A stretch of 11,182 bases of DNA from Spirochaetaceae bacterium. GTDB taxonomy: Bacteria > Spirochaetota > Spirochaetia > DSM-27196 > PWMO01. Location: assembly GCA_003558175.1 (NCBI GenBank), contig PWMO01000378.1, positions 1 through 11,182 of the forward strand, written 5' to 3'. A program made the position numbers and the translations under genes. Positions 1 through 5,946 of the stretch are shown piece after piece. The notes under the pieces were generated by a model. That model worked only from the letters and a program-made list of their open reading frames with translations. It made no database searches and was not told the DNA's origin. Every line of letters begins with the position of its first letter. Positions within the stretch are counted from its first letter, which is position 1.

Positions 1-978
1 GAAGACGGCCAGGATGGTGACTTCAACCTCGCCGACGTGGTCGGGAATCTGACGCTGACAATTGACGACACCACTATCGGTGACGCGCCGTTCAACGTTA
101 CTCTGAGCGAAACGGGCGGGCTGGTAACGGCACCCCCCGATCCCGCGGGCAGCTACAGCTACGAGTGGTTTGTGCAGGGAGCGCTTGTATCCGACGAAAC
201 CAGCGCAACGCTCGATCTCGGCTCCGAGGGCGCAGACCTGAGCCCCGGAACCTACAACGTCAGCGTGATCGTGAGCGCAGATAATCACGAGGTCTCTGAA
301 TCAATCGTGGTAGTGGTGGTTGAGTCGGTTACCTACGAAATCGGCGACATGGGACCCGCCGGCGGCTGGATATTCTACATCGACGAGGATAATGATTTCG
401 ATTGGACGTATCTTGAAGTATGGATAGCTGATGAAGAAGATGAAGCCGGTGTCGTTGACCCCAGTAATACTTCCGACGGTCTCGAGTATAAGTGGAAGAT
501 CAACACCACGGCAACAGCGGGCACTTCCGTGGATATCGGCAGCGGCTACGAGAACACCTACAACGGGATGATTGGAGAGGAGCATCCAGCAGCGGAAGTA
601 GTGAGGAATGCTAACCACGGGGGGTATGACGACTGGTTTTTGCCGTCGAAGGACGAGCTTCAGAAAATCTGGTGGAATCTGCTTAGCGACCAGAGTGAGG
701 CTAACGAAGGCCGTGGTAATCGGCGAGATGATGCGGTCGGCGATTTTAGGACATTCACTTACTGGTCTTCGTCGGAGTTCGAGGACAATACCGTCGGCGC
801 GTGGAACCAGAACTTCACCAATGGCAATGTGATGGCCGTACTCAAGACAAACACTCGGCCTGTTCGGGCTGTCCGGGCTTTTTGGCCCTTTAGCTATTCA
901 ACTAGTATCCCGCAGTGGGGGTGCCGGGGGCGAAAGCCCCCGGCTGAAGCAGAAAACTGCGCAAGGGAAAATGTATGA
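1..978 (+). CDS. DUF1566/C-type-lectin-like exported protein, probable DGR target (5' partial)
   Basis: The frame is open from base 1, so the true start lies upstream; 325 codons are visible. Codons ~13-105 form a beta-sandwich-like module (T.DDTTIGD.PF.V...YEWF.QG...L.PGTY.VSVIV) shared with the two later lipoproteins. Codons ~108-294 are a DUF1566/Lcl C-terminal-type CLec domain: GDMGPAGGWIFYID, DDWFLPSKDELQKIW, YWSSSE, AWNQNF, and a closing RPVRAVRAF. DUF1566-type CLec folds are known ligand-display scaffolds of diversity-generating retroelements, and the last ~45 codons here look like a variable region. The next paralogue stops right after RAF, but this frame runs on for 31 codons through the GC-rich tail and hairpin and ends in an ATGA overlap with the next gene. 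It is probably a surface lipoprotein like its paralogue, though the signal peptide is outside the window. The ligand is unknown. Confidence 0.9.
   Translation, partial: EDGQDGDFNLADVVGNLTLTIDDTTIGDAPFNVTLSETGGLVTAPPDPAGSYSYEWFVQGALVSDETSATLDLGSEGADLSPGTYNVSVIVSADNHEVSESIVVVVVESVTYEIGDMGPAGGWIFYIDEDNDFDWTYLEVWIADEEDEAGVVDPSNTSDGLEYKWKINTTATAGTSVDIGSGYENTYNGMIGEEHPAAEVVRNANHGGYDDWFLPSKDELQKIWWNLLSDQSEANEGRGNRRDDAVGDFRTFTYWSSSEFEDNTVGAWNQNFTNGNVMAVLKTNTRPVRAVRAFWPFSYSTSIPQWGCRGRKPPAEAENCARENV
760..900 (+). other. Putative DGR variable region (VR) with homing (IMH-like) 3' segment
   Basis: The codons from 760 spell YWSSSE, a hypervariable-looking run, AWNQNF, T-NGN, and then K-N--RPVRAVRAF, the layout of CLec-type DGR variable regions. 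Codons at 778, 784, 790, 793, 796, 817, 835 and 841 all end in C with varied first two bases. That is what adenine-directed mutagenesis of AAC codons in a template repeat produces. The sequence from about 856 to 900 is GC-rich and invariant-looking, like an initiation-of-mutagenic-homing site. The boundaries are approximate because the template repeat is not in the window. No reverse transcriptase or accessory Avd gene is visible here. Confidence 0.72.
923..944 (+). repeat. Perfect 9-bp hairpin with GAAA tetraloop (DGR target-site hairpin)
   Basis: The arms GCCGGGGGC (923-931) and GCCCCCGGC (936-944) pair perfectly around a GAAA loop (932-935). DGR target sites are known to carry a short GC-rich hairpin or cruciform with a GRNA tetraloop just after the homing site, needed for efficient retrohoming. 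Position, stem length and loop all fit. No T-run follows, and the hairpin is inside an open frame, so an intrinsic terminator is less likely. Confidence 0.78.
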
Positions 979-2579
979 AAAGAAGCCGATTGAGAGCGCT
1001 TGCGTTGATTGCAATCGCCGCGCTCATTGTTGGAGGGCTGCTTGCAGCCTGTACCGGTCCGTTTGACGGCGAGTCCGGTTTGTCCGTCGCGGAAACCGGC
1101 AGCTTGAGCCTGACAATCGGCGGCGAAATCCACCCGCTTCTCAGGCTCGAGCCGCAGTGGAGCCTCGATATCGCCTCCTACAAGATCACCGGCTCGATCA
1201 CCGGTTCGGGTGTACAGGGCGCGAGCTTTGAGGAAGCCGTCTCAAGAAGCGGCGGTAACCAGCTGGTGAGCATCAGCGGCCTGGCCGTCGGTGACTGGAC
1301 GATCGCCGTAGAGGCGTACAACGCAGCCAATGCAGAGGGACAGAAGATCGCCGAAGGCAGCAACAGCGTCACCATCACCGCCGGAGCGGCAAACACGGTA
1401 ACGGTCACCGTAGCCGAGCTGACCGGAGACGGAACGCTGAAGCTCGACCTCGAGTGGCCGAGCGAGCTCGGCTCGGTAACACTGACCGCAGATCTGACGC
1501 AACGGCGCAATACCACCGGAACGCTAATCGGCAGTCCAGCAACCGTTGACCTGACCGACGGAAACGCTCCGGGCTCCGGTGGCGGGCAGGGAGACAATGA
1601 GTGGAATTACCAAGGTGACCACGCGGCGGGATTCTATCGGCTGTCGCTCCAGCTGAGAGGTGCCGCGGGCAACACGTACGAGAACGACCTGATCTGGGGC
1701 CAGATGATCTCGGTACGCATGGCCGACGGCGCGGAGACCGCGGGCAGTCTCCCGCTCAGTCTGCCGGAAGACGGCCAGGATGGTGACTTCAACCTCGGCG
1801 ACGTGGTCGGGGGCCTGGCCCTGACAATCAACGACACCACCATCGGCGACACGCCATTCAGCGTCAGCCTGAGCGAGCAGCAAGGCACCGTGTTGGCAAC
1901 CGTCGATCCCGTAGGCAGCGCCTACAGCTACGAGTGGTTTCTGATGGGTATCCCCGTCGCCGGAAGCGCGGCAGAGCTCGAGCTGGGATCAACGGGGCTG
2001 GATCTGCCCTCCGGCAGCTATACCGTCAGCGTAGTGGTGGGCACCGCAACACATGAGGCGTCTGCTGCTGCGCGAGTATCCGTGTTGGCCCAGATGTACA
2101 ACGTTGGCGATACCGGGCCGGCCGGCGGACTGGTCTTTTACGTAGACCACGAGAATCACTTCCCGTGGACGTATCTGGAAGCCGCTCCGGTTGGCTGGAA
2201 CGGCGGAGAGGATCCCACCGCGGAGTGGGGCGTACGCGGAACCGCCGTAGAGGGCGCAAGGGGTATCGAAATCGGTTCGGGATCAGGCAACACGGCAGGA
2301 ATTGTTGCAGCCCATCCGGATACCGGATTCGCCGCCAACGTGGCATCTGAAGCTTCCATCAACGGCTACTCAGACTGGTTCCTGCCGTCTCTGGGTGAAC
2401 TGAACGCCATGCGCGAGGCCCTCTATCTGGCGGGAGTCGGCGGCTTTGCGCAGGCACGATACTGGAGTTCAACCGAGTGCTGCGACCAGAATGCGCGCTA
2501 CCAGAACTTCAGCAACGGTTCGCAACCAACCGGCGGCAAGAACAATCTCTATCGCGTTCGTCCGGTGCGTGCGTTCTGA
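975..2579 (+). CDS. DUF1566/CLec-domain lipoprotein, paralogue of the upstream gene
   Basis: This 534-residue predicted lipoprotein has a basic N-terminus, a hydrophobic stretch at residues 8-25 and a lipobox LAAC with Cys26. The start is set by an AAGGGAAA ribosome-binding site, and its ATG overlaps the previous stop (ATGA). Residues ~35-265 form a beta-rich region (LSLTIGGE, ASYKITGSITGSG, GLAVGDWTIAVEAYNA, GDGTLKLDLEWP). Residues ~270-370 are the shared module (LTINDTTIGDTPFSVSL, YSYEWFLMG, SGSYTVSVVV). Residues ~374-534 are the DUF1566 domain, with GDTGPAGGLVFYVD, SDWFLPSLGELNAM, YWSSTE and a terminal RVRPVRAF followed at once by the stop. The C-terminus looks like a variable region, but its 3' bases differ from the first gene at many synonymous sites and no hairpin follows. 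It is therefore unlikely to be a current target of the same template. It is probably anchored in a membrane and surface-facing. Confidence 0.9.
   Translation: MKRSRLRALALIAIAALIVGGLLAACTGPFDGESGLSVAETGSLSLTIGGEIHPLLRLEPQWSLDIASYKITGSITGSGVQGASFEEAVSRSGGNQLVSISGLAVGDWTIAVEAYNAANAEGQKIAEGSNSVTITAGAANTVTVTVAELTGDGTLKLDLEWPSELGSVTLTADLTQRRNTTGTLIGSPATVDLTDGNAPGSGGGQGDNEWNYQGDHAAGFYRLSLQLRGAAGNTYENDLIWGQMISVRMADGAETAGSLPLSLPEDGQDGDFNLGDVVGGLALTINDTTIGDTPFSVSLSEQQGTVLATVDPVGSAYSYEWFLMGIPVAGSAAELELGSTGLDLPSGSYTVSVVVGTATHEASAAARVSVLAQMYNVGDTGPAGGLVFYVDHENHFPWTYLEAAPVGWNGGEDPTAEWGVRGTAVEGARGIEIGSGSGNTAGIVAAHPDTGFAANVASEASINGYSDWFLPSLGELNAMREALYLAGVGGFAQARYWSSTECCDQNARYQNFSNGSQPTGGKNNLYRVRPVRAF
1767..1811 (+). 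repeat. 45-bp segment near-identical to window bases 1-45
   Basis: Bases 1767-1811 match bases 1-45 at 44 of 45 positions, encoding EDGQDGDFNL-DVVG in both genes. Similarity drops quickly afterwards, although the protein modules remain alike. This points to a recent tandem duplication or gene conversion between the two CLec genes. The repeat's full length is unknown because the window starts inside it. Confidence 0.85.
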
Positions 2580-3196
2580 TGGTTGGAACGGTGTTTCGGC
2601 AGAGTGCGCGGATACCGCGCCGTGCGTGCACACTGCTGCTGCTTGCCGTCCTGCTCCTGCCGGCGGCAGTACCGGCAGCCGCAGACAACCGCAGCGGGTG
2701 GCAGTTTGAGTCGCTGGCGCTCTCCGCGGTCGCGGCACTGCCGGGCGGCGACTATGGCCGGCTGTCTGAGCTCGCCGGCGGCGGTTCGCTGCAGGCGGAG
2801 TTCGGGCCCCGCTCCGCCTCTCGATGGGGGCTCTCGCTCGACGCATTTGCCCTGGTTCACGAAACCACCGTGACCGGCACCTCGCTCTTCAGCCTCGCGC
2901 TGCATATCGCACCCTCCTACCGACTCGGCAGCTGGGACGCGCTCTACGCGCTGCTGCAGCTGGGCTATGGGCCGGTGCTGCACCAGAGCAGCGGCGATTG
3001 GGGCGACTGCGAGATCGCAGAACGGCGCTTCATCGGAAACTCGATCTTTGGCGCAGTTGAGATCGGAGACAGGATCACCCGTGGCGCCACGATCTTTCTG
3101 CGCTCACGCTACGGTGCGATTGTGGAAGAACGCGGCGTTGGTCCGCTTGCGGCCGTCGAGCTGGGCGCGCGGCTCGGCCGGGGCGCGGCGCGGTAA
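2579..3196 (+). CDS. Small predicted outer-membrane beta-barrel protein
   Basis: This 205-residue protein has a signal peptide: Arg-rich start, hydrophobic core LLLLAVLLL around residues 19-27, and a likely cut after PAAA near residue 35. The mature part alternates short amphipathic strands with turns (GLSLDAFALVHET, FSLALHIAPSYRLG, ALLQLGYGPVLH, ATIFLRSRYGAIVE, AAVELGARLG), as in small porin-like or OmpA-type barrels. No specific family is recognised. The ATG overlaps the upstream stop (TGATG), which suggests translational coupling. An in-frame upstream start at 2477 is possible but would put 34 residues before the signal peptide, so it is rejected. The context suggests an outer-membrane partner for the neighbouring lipoproteins; this role is inferred. 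Confidence 0.82.
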   Translation: MVGTVFRQSARIPRRACTLLLLAVLLLPAAVPAAADNRSGWQFESLALSAVAALPGGDYGRLSELAGGGSLQAEFGPRSASRWGLSLDAFALVHETTVTGTSLFSLALHIAPSYRLGSWDALYALLQLGYGPVLHQSSGDWGDCEIAERRFIGNSIFGAVEIGDRITRGATIFLRSRYGAIVEERGVGPLAAVELGARLGRGAAR

Positions 3197-3209
3197 GGGG
3201 CCGAGGGTG

Positions 3210-3680
3210 ATGCAAAGCTTGCGCGGTCCGGTTCTGCTGCCGCTTCTGTTGGCGCTGCTGCCGTTTCTGGCAACGGTCGTGGCCTCCTGCGGCAACGTTC
3301 TGACCGAGATCGGCGCTGCGGTGCGTTCAGAGCCGTGCCGTGAGCGGGTGCAGCTCATCATAACGGACGACACCGTGGGCGACACACCATTTGAGGTCAC
3401 GCTCAACCTCACTCCAGCAGACGGGTCTCTGGCGTTGCGCGCAGAGGTAGAGCCCGCCGAGCCTGGTCCCGGCGCATGGTATGAGTACCGTTGGTTTCTG
3501 CAGGGCGAGTCGCTCGGGGGGCCGTCGGCAGACGGCGTCTCGAAAACCGGTGATACTCTGAAACTGGGAGCCGGAGGGCTCAAGCTTGACCCGGGCACCT
3601 ACACGTTCAGCGTCATCGTTGCGACCGCCTCACACGAGGCCTCCGCTGGTGCGCGCGTTACCCTCCCCGACTGCCACTGA
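3210..3680 (+). CDS. Short lipoprotein consisting of the shared beta-module only
   Basis: This is a 156-residue predicted lipoprotein with hydrophobic residues 8-25 and lipobox VASC (Cys27). The body is the module of the two CLec proteins: LIITDDTVGDTPFEVTLNL, YEYRWFLQGESLG, LKLDPGTYTFSVIVATASHEA. It ends at LPDCH, just where the DUF1566 domain starts in its relatives, so it is a stand-alone version of the module. Unlike its relatives it has one Cys before the module (SEPCRE) and one after it (PDCH), which could form a clasping disulfide. It starts 13 nt after the beta-barrel gene, with AAGGGG and GAGGG purine runs upstream; an in-frame GTG one codon earlier is also possible. No DUF1566 remnant is visible after its stop. 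Confidence 0.82.
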   Translation: MQSLRGPVLLPLLLALLPFLATVVASCGNVLTEIGAAVRSEPCRERVQLIITDDTVGDTPFEVTLNLTPADGSLALRAEVEPAEPGPGAWYEYRWFLQGESLGGPSADGVSKTGDTLKLGAGGLKLDPGTYTFSVIVATASHEASAGARVTLPDCH

Positions 3681-3876
3681 CACGCTGCGGCACGCATTCT
3701 GCGCGTCCGGCAGGCAGAATGCGCGTCTGGGCCACCCAATCCGCGCGCGTGGCGCCAACCCGCCGCCGGCGCAGCGCTTCCCCGGCCGGAACCGGTAAGA
3801 CGCCTGCATAACGCATTGCCTGATAACCATTTATTGCAGGATAAAGCGAGCGGAAATTGACAGCACCTGCGGCATA
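3681..3876. other. Intergenic stretch with a 9-bp inverted repeat
   Basis: No convincing gene lies between the lipoprotein operon and the response regulator. The stretch holds a perfect inverted repeat, GCATTCTGC (3694-3702) and GCAGAATGC (3714-3722), with an 11-nt loop, 13 nt after the operon stop. It lacks a T-run, so it could be a 3'-end processing hairpin or a regulator-binding dyad. A weak -24/-12-like match (CGGCACGCATTCTGCG, 3688-3703) overlaps it. A TTGACA box at 3857-3862 has no well-spaced -10 partner. Confidence 0.5.
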
Positions 3877-3892
3877 CGGCACGATACTTGCT
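3877..3892 (+). promoter_or_regulatory. Putative sigma-54 (-24/-12) promoter for the AraC-type response regulator
   Basis: CGGCACGATACTTGCT matches the sigma-54 consensus TGGCACG-N4-TTGCW except for C instead of T at its first base. The essential GG and GC doublets are correctly spaced. It predicts transcription starting near 3903, at the ATG at 3904. The same GGCACG-N4-TTGC core occurs at two other promoters in the window. Confidence 0.6.
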
Positions 3893-3903
3893 GCCCTTGC
3901 TGC

Positions 3904-4839
3904 ATGGAGTGTTACGACACGCCGTTTACCTCTGCGCCGCGCATCTTCATCGTAGACGATGAAGCGCCCGTCTTGCGCTCCGCCAGGCTGATGCTGAAGA
4001 AGTTTGGCCTGAGCGACGCGCAAGGCTTCTTGAACTGGCCCGACGCCAGGGAGCAGATGTGCCGGCGCGCCGCCGACCTGGTGCTGCTCGATCTGCGCAT
4101 GCCCGGGGTGACCGGCTACCAGGCGCTGCTCGACTGCCGCGCGCATTGGCCGGAAACCGCGGTCATCATGGCAACCGCCTCCAACGAGGCTACCGATGCC
4201 GTGCGCTGTCTGAAGGCAGGCGCCGCGGACTATCTGGTCAAGCCGCTCTCGGAAGAGAGTCTACAACGCTCTCTGCGCGACGCGCTGTTTTGTCACACGA
4301 TCGAGACCGAGGCGGAGCAACAGAAACCGCAGCAGCGCGCCGCGACCAGGGAGACCCGTGCTTCGATTGAGCTACCCGATCACGATATCCTGCGCGCGCA
4401 GGACCGCATCAAAGCGTGGCACCGACGGCTATCGGATTACCACCCGCGCGAGCTGACAACCACCATCCCGGCCGACGATGACCCGCTGCTGGCTGCGCTG
4501 GTAACGTACCTTTCGCAGCCGCAAAACTACGCCGACCGGAGCCTGACCCTTGGTCGCGTCGCTATAGACCTTGGCACCAATACAACCTATCTCTCGCGCA
4601 CCGTAAACGGACGCGTCGGCAGGTCGTTTCGATCGCTGCTCAACCGGGTGCGCCTGGCAGCGCTGCTGGACGACATCTCAACCGGAAAACTTGCCGAGTT
4701 CAGCGTGGAGGGCCTGGCCCGCAGCCACGGCTTTGCGCGCAAGAGCACGTTCTACCAGGTGTTCAAGGCCGAAGTGGGCGCCACGCCGTCACAGGTGGCC
4801 CACATGCAGCAACCCGAGGAGCGGCACAACCGCGGTTAG
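3904..4839 (+). CDS. Response regulator: receiver domain plus AraC-type DNA-binding domain
   Basis: This 311-residue regulator has an N-terminal receiver at residues ~12-130: acidic pair Asp18/Asp19 (IFIVDDE), phospho-acceptor Asp63 (LVLLDLRMPG), Thr91 and Lys113 (VKP). A charged, Gln/Arg-rich linker follows (~130-200). Residues ~200-305 resemble an AraC/XylS double helix-turn-helix: YADRSLTLGRVAIDLGTNTTYLSRTVN, then SFRSLLNRVRLA, then FSVEGLARSHGFARKSTFYQVFKAEVGATPSQ (each quoted in part). When phosphorylated it should bind DNA as a transcription regulator. Its partner kinase is not adjacent; the hybrid kinase ~1.1 kb downstream is a candidate. No Shine-Dalgarno sequence precedes the ATG and no other in-frame start exists before the receiver. 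The 3' end overlaps a decayed sensor frame on the other strand. Confidence 0.9.
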   Translation: MECYDTPFTSAPRIFIVDDEAPVLRSARLMLKKFGLSDAQGFLNWPDAREQMCRRAADLVLLDLRMPGVTGYQALLDCRAHWPETAVIMATASNEATDAVRCLKAGAADYLVKPLSEESLQRSLRDALFCHTIETEAEQQKPQQRAATRETRASIELPDHDILRAQDRIKAWHRRLSDYHPRELTTTIPADDDPLLAALVTYLSQPQNYADRSLTLGRVAIDLGTNTTYLSRTVNGRVGRSFRSLLNRVRLAALLDDISTGKLAEFSVEGLARSHGFARKSTFYQVFKAEVGATPSQVAHMQQPEERHNRG

Positions 4840-5175
4840 CCCTCCGAGACGGGATCGGTCCGCGGCCGCCTGCATCAGGTACCGCAGCGAGAACGTTGCG
4901 CGCAGCACGCCGGAGACGGCGGTTGCAAAACGCAGCCCGCGCCTGATCAGGTCGAGCGTGAGCAGGATCAGCAGGTTACCGCCAACCACCGCTACAACTT
5001 CAGGAAGCGGCCCTGCTGCAAGCCGCAGACCTGCCCCCAGCGCCAGAGACGCGTAGCCCAGCATCCAGTCACGCAGGGCCCGGTCACGCTCAGCGCGCCA
5101 GACGACTGCCAGAACCACCGTGCCGGCGGTCGATATGAGCGCCGTGCAGAGCAACACAACGTGCAGGGTGATCAT
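4789..5175 (-). pseudogene. Remnant of a multi-TM sensor protein (N-terminal part only)
   Basis: Read from 5175 down, residues 1-84 look like a genuine sensor N-terminus. There are hydrophobic segments near residues 3-25, 36-53 and 58-76, separated by short charged loops (WRAERDRALRDW, LIRRGLRF). The layout matches the start of the histidine kinase at 5947. A GAGGA ribosome-binding site lies 7 nt before the ATG. The later residues lose this character, and the frame ends inside the 3' end of the response regulator with no kinase or GGDEF domain. It is best read as a 3'-truncated gene. A small intact membrane protein of 128 residues cannot be excluded. Confidence 0.6.
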
Positions 5176-5233
5176 GCCGGTTCCTCGCTCTTTTCTATCA
5201 ACGGTTTGTCATGAGCCGTGCCGGTAGCGTTGT

Positions 5234-5350
5234 CTATGCACCGTACCGGTCTTGCGCCTCGGCAAAGAATGGCTCGAGCGCCTCGAACGCGTCAACCACC
5301 GCCGGGTCAAACTGCGTCCCACGGCCGTCATGGATAATGCGGCAACAGTC
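5234..5350 (-). pseudogene. 3' remnant of an HD-GYP c-di-GMP phosphodiesterase gene
   Basis: The last ~38 codons on the minus strand read RIIHDGRGTQFDPAVVDAF followed by EALEPFFAEAQDRYGA and a stop. This is the typical C-terminal end of HD-GYP domains (G-GTQFDP-VV-AF). Upstream, the frame becomes Arg-rich sequence with no HD, HHE or GYP motifs, so the 5' part with the catalytic residues is gone. Its stop lies 58 bp before the start of the sensor remnant on the same strand, so the two were probably neighbours in one operon. The frame stays open further upstream, but that part is not recognisable. Confidence 0.72.
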
Positions 5351-5353
5351 GCG

Positions 5354-5841
5354 GAGCAAAAACGCCCGCCTGAAGCGGCCTAGGCTGATAGACCGCTCAG
5401 GCAGGAAACGTGGCGCTCCGCTTCGCGGAGCGCCATAGGCCACGGTTGCAGTCGGGTGAGCCCTGCGATTTACCTCGCCACGAGTGCGCCGCTGCTGTTC
5501 TGCGTGCGCCGGATTTGGCTCTACCACAACCCAACAGATACTGTCTCGCAATTTCCGTTCCAGCAGCCTGCATTTTGACCCTGTCACGCCAATTCAGCTG
5601 CAAAATCGCCGCCCGCATCGCCGATTGATCGCTGCCGAACCCGGTATATCCACGTTCAGCCGGCGCTCTGCGCCTGATCTGGCACTGAAACCGTCTGTTC
5701 CGGCTGCAGCGGGCTCAGAGATGGCAACGGAGACGGCGCGGCAAACCACGGACGATCAGAACGCCACGTATCGTAGCGGCACCCGACATGCAAAACGGGA
5801 CTGCGGCCCGCAGTTCGCACCTCAGCAAGCAGAATGCATGC
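5354..5841. other. Gene-poor region between the HD-GYP remnant and the histidine kinase
   Basis: Open frames of up to 133 codons occur on both strands. None has a family motif, signal peptide or ribosome-binding site that supports it. Their composition (Arg-, Ser- and Cys-rich, no hydrophobic core pattern) looks like chance translation of GC-rich DNA. Given the HD-GYP tail at one edge, this may be decayed or deleted former coding sequence. I see no RNA gene or insertion-sequence ends. Confidence 0.5.
5411..5435. repeat. Perfect inverted repeat / hairpin in the gene-poor region
   Basis: TGGCGCTCCGC pairs with GCGGAGCGCCA around a 3-nt TTC loop (11 bp), or as 10 bp with a 5-nt loop. No T-run follows on either strand. 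It could be a REP-like dispersed element, or a remnant of the event that removed the HD-GYP 5' end. It occurs once in the window. Confidence 0.7.
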
Positions 5842-5871
5842 TTGCCCAATCGCGGACCCTTGCGCTACACT
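5842..5871 (+). promoter_or_regulatory. Possible sigma-70-type promoter for the histidine kinase
   Basis: TTGCCC (5842-5847) and TACACT (5866-5871), 18 bp apart, each match the -35/-10 consensus at four of six bases, about 75 bp before the kinase start. This is a weak match. No -24/-12 site was found upstream of this gene. Confidence 0.3.
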
Positions 5872-5946
5872 GTGAGATACGTTAATCGTAAGGACAGGGG
5901 AGCGAGCGTGTAATCAGTAACTTCATGTAAAAAAGAGGCCACCATC

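Noticed and set aside
923..944. Hairpin read as a rho-independent terminator
   Set aside because: No T-run follows and the open frame continues through it into an overlapping downstream start. The GAAA loop and position fit a DGR target hairpin better.
2477..2578. Upstream in-frame start for the beta-barrel protein
   Set aside because: It lies within the previous gene and would add 34 residues before a normal signal peptide.
5484..5885. 133-codon plus-strand open frame
   Set aside because: It has no ribosome-binding site, family motif or plausible protein composition, and shadow frames overlap it on the other strand.
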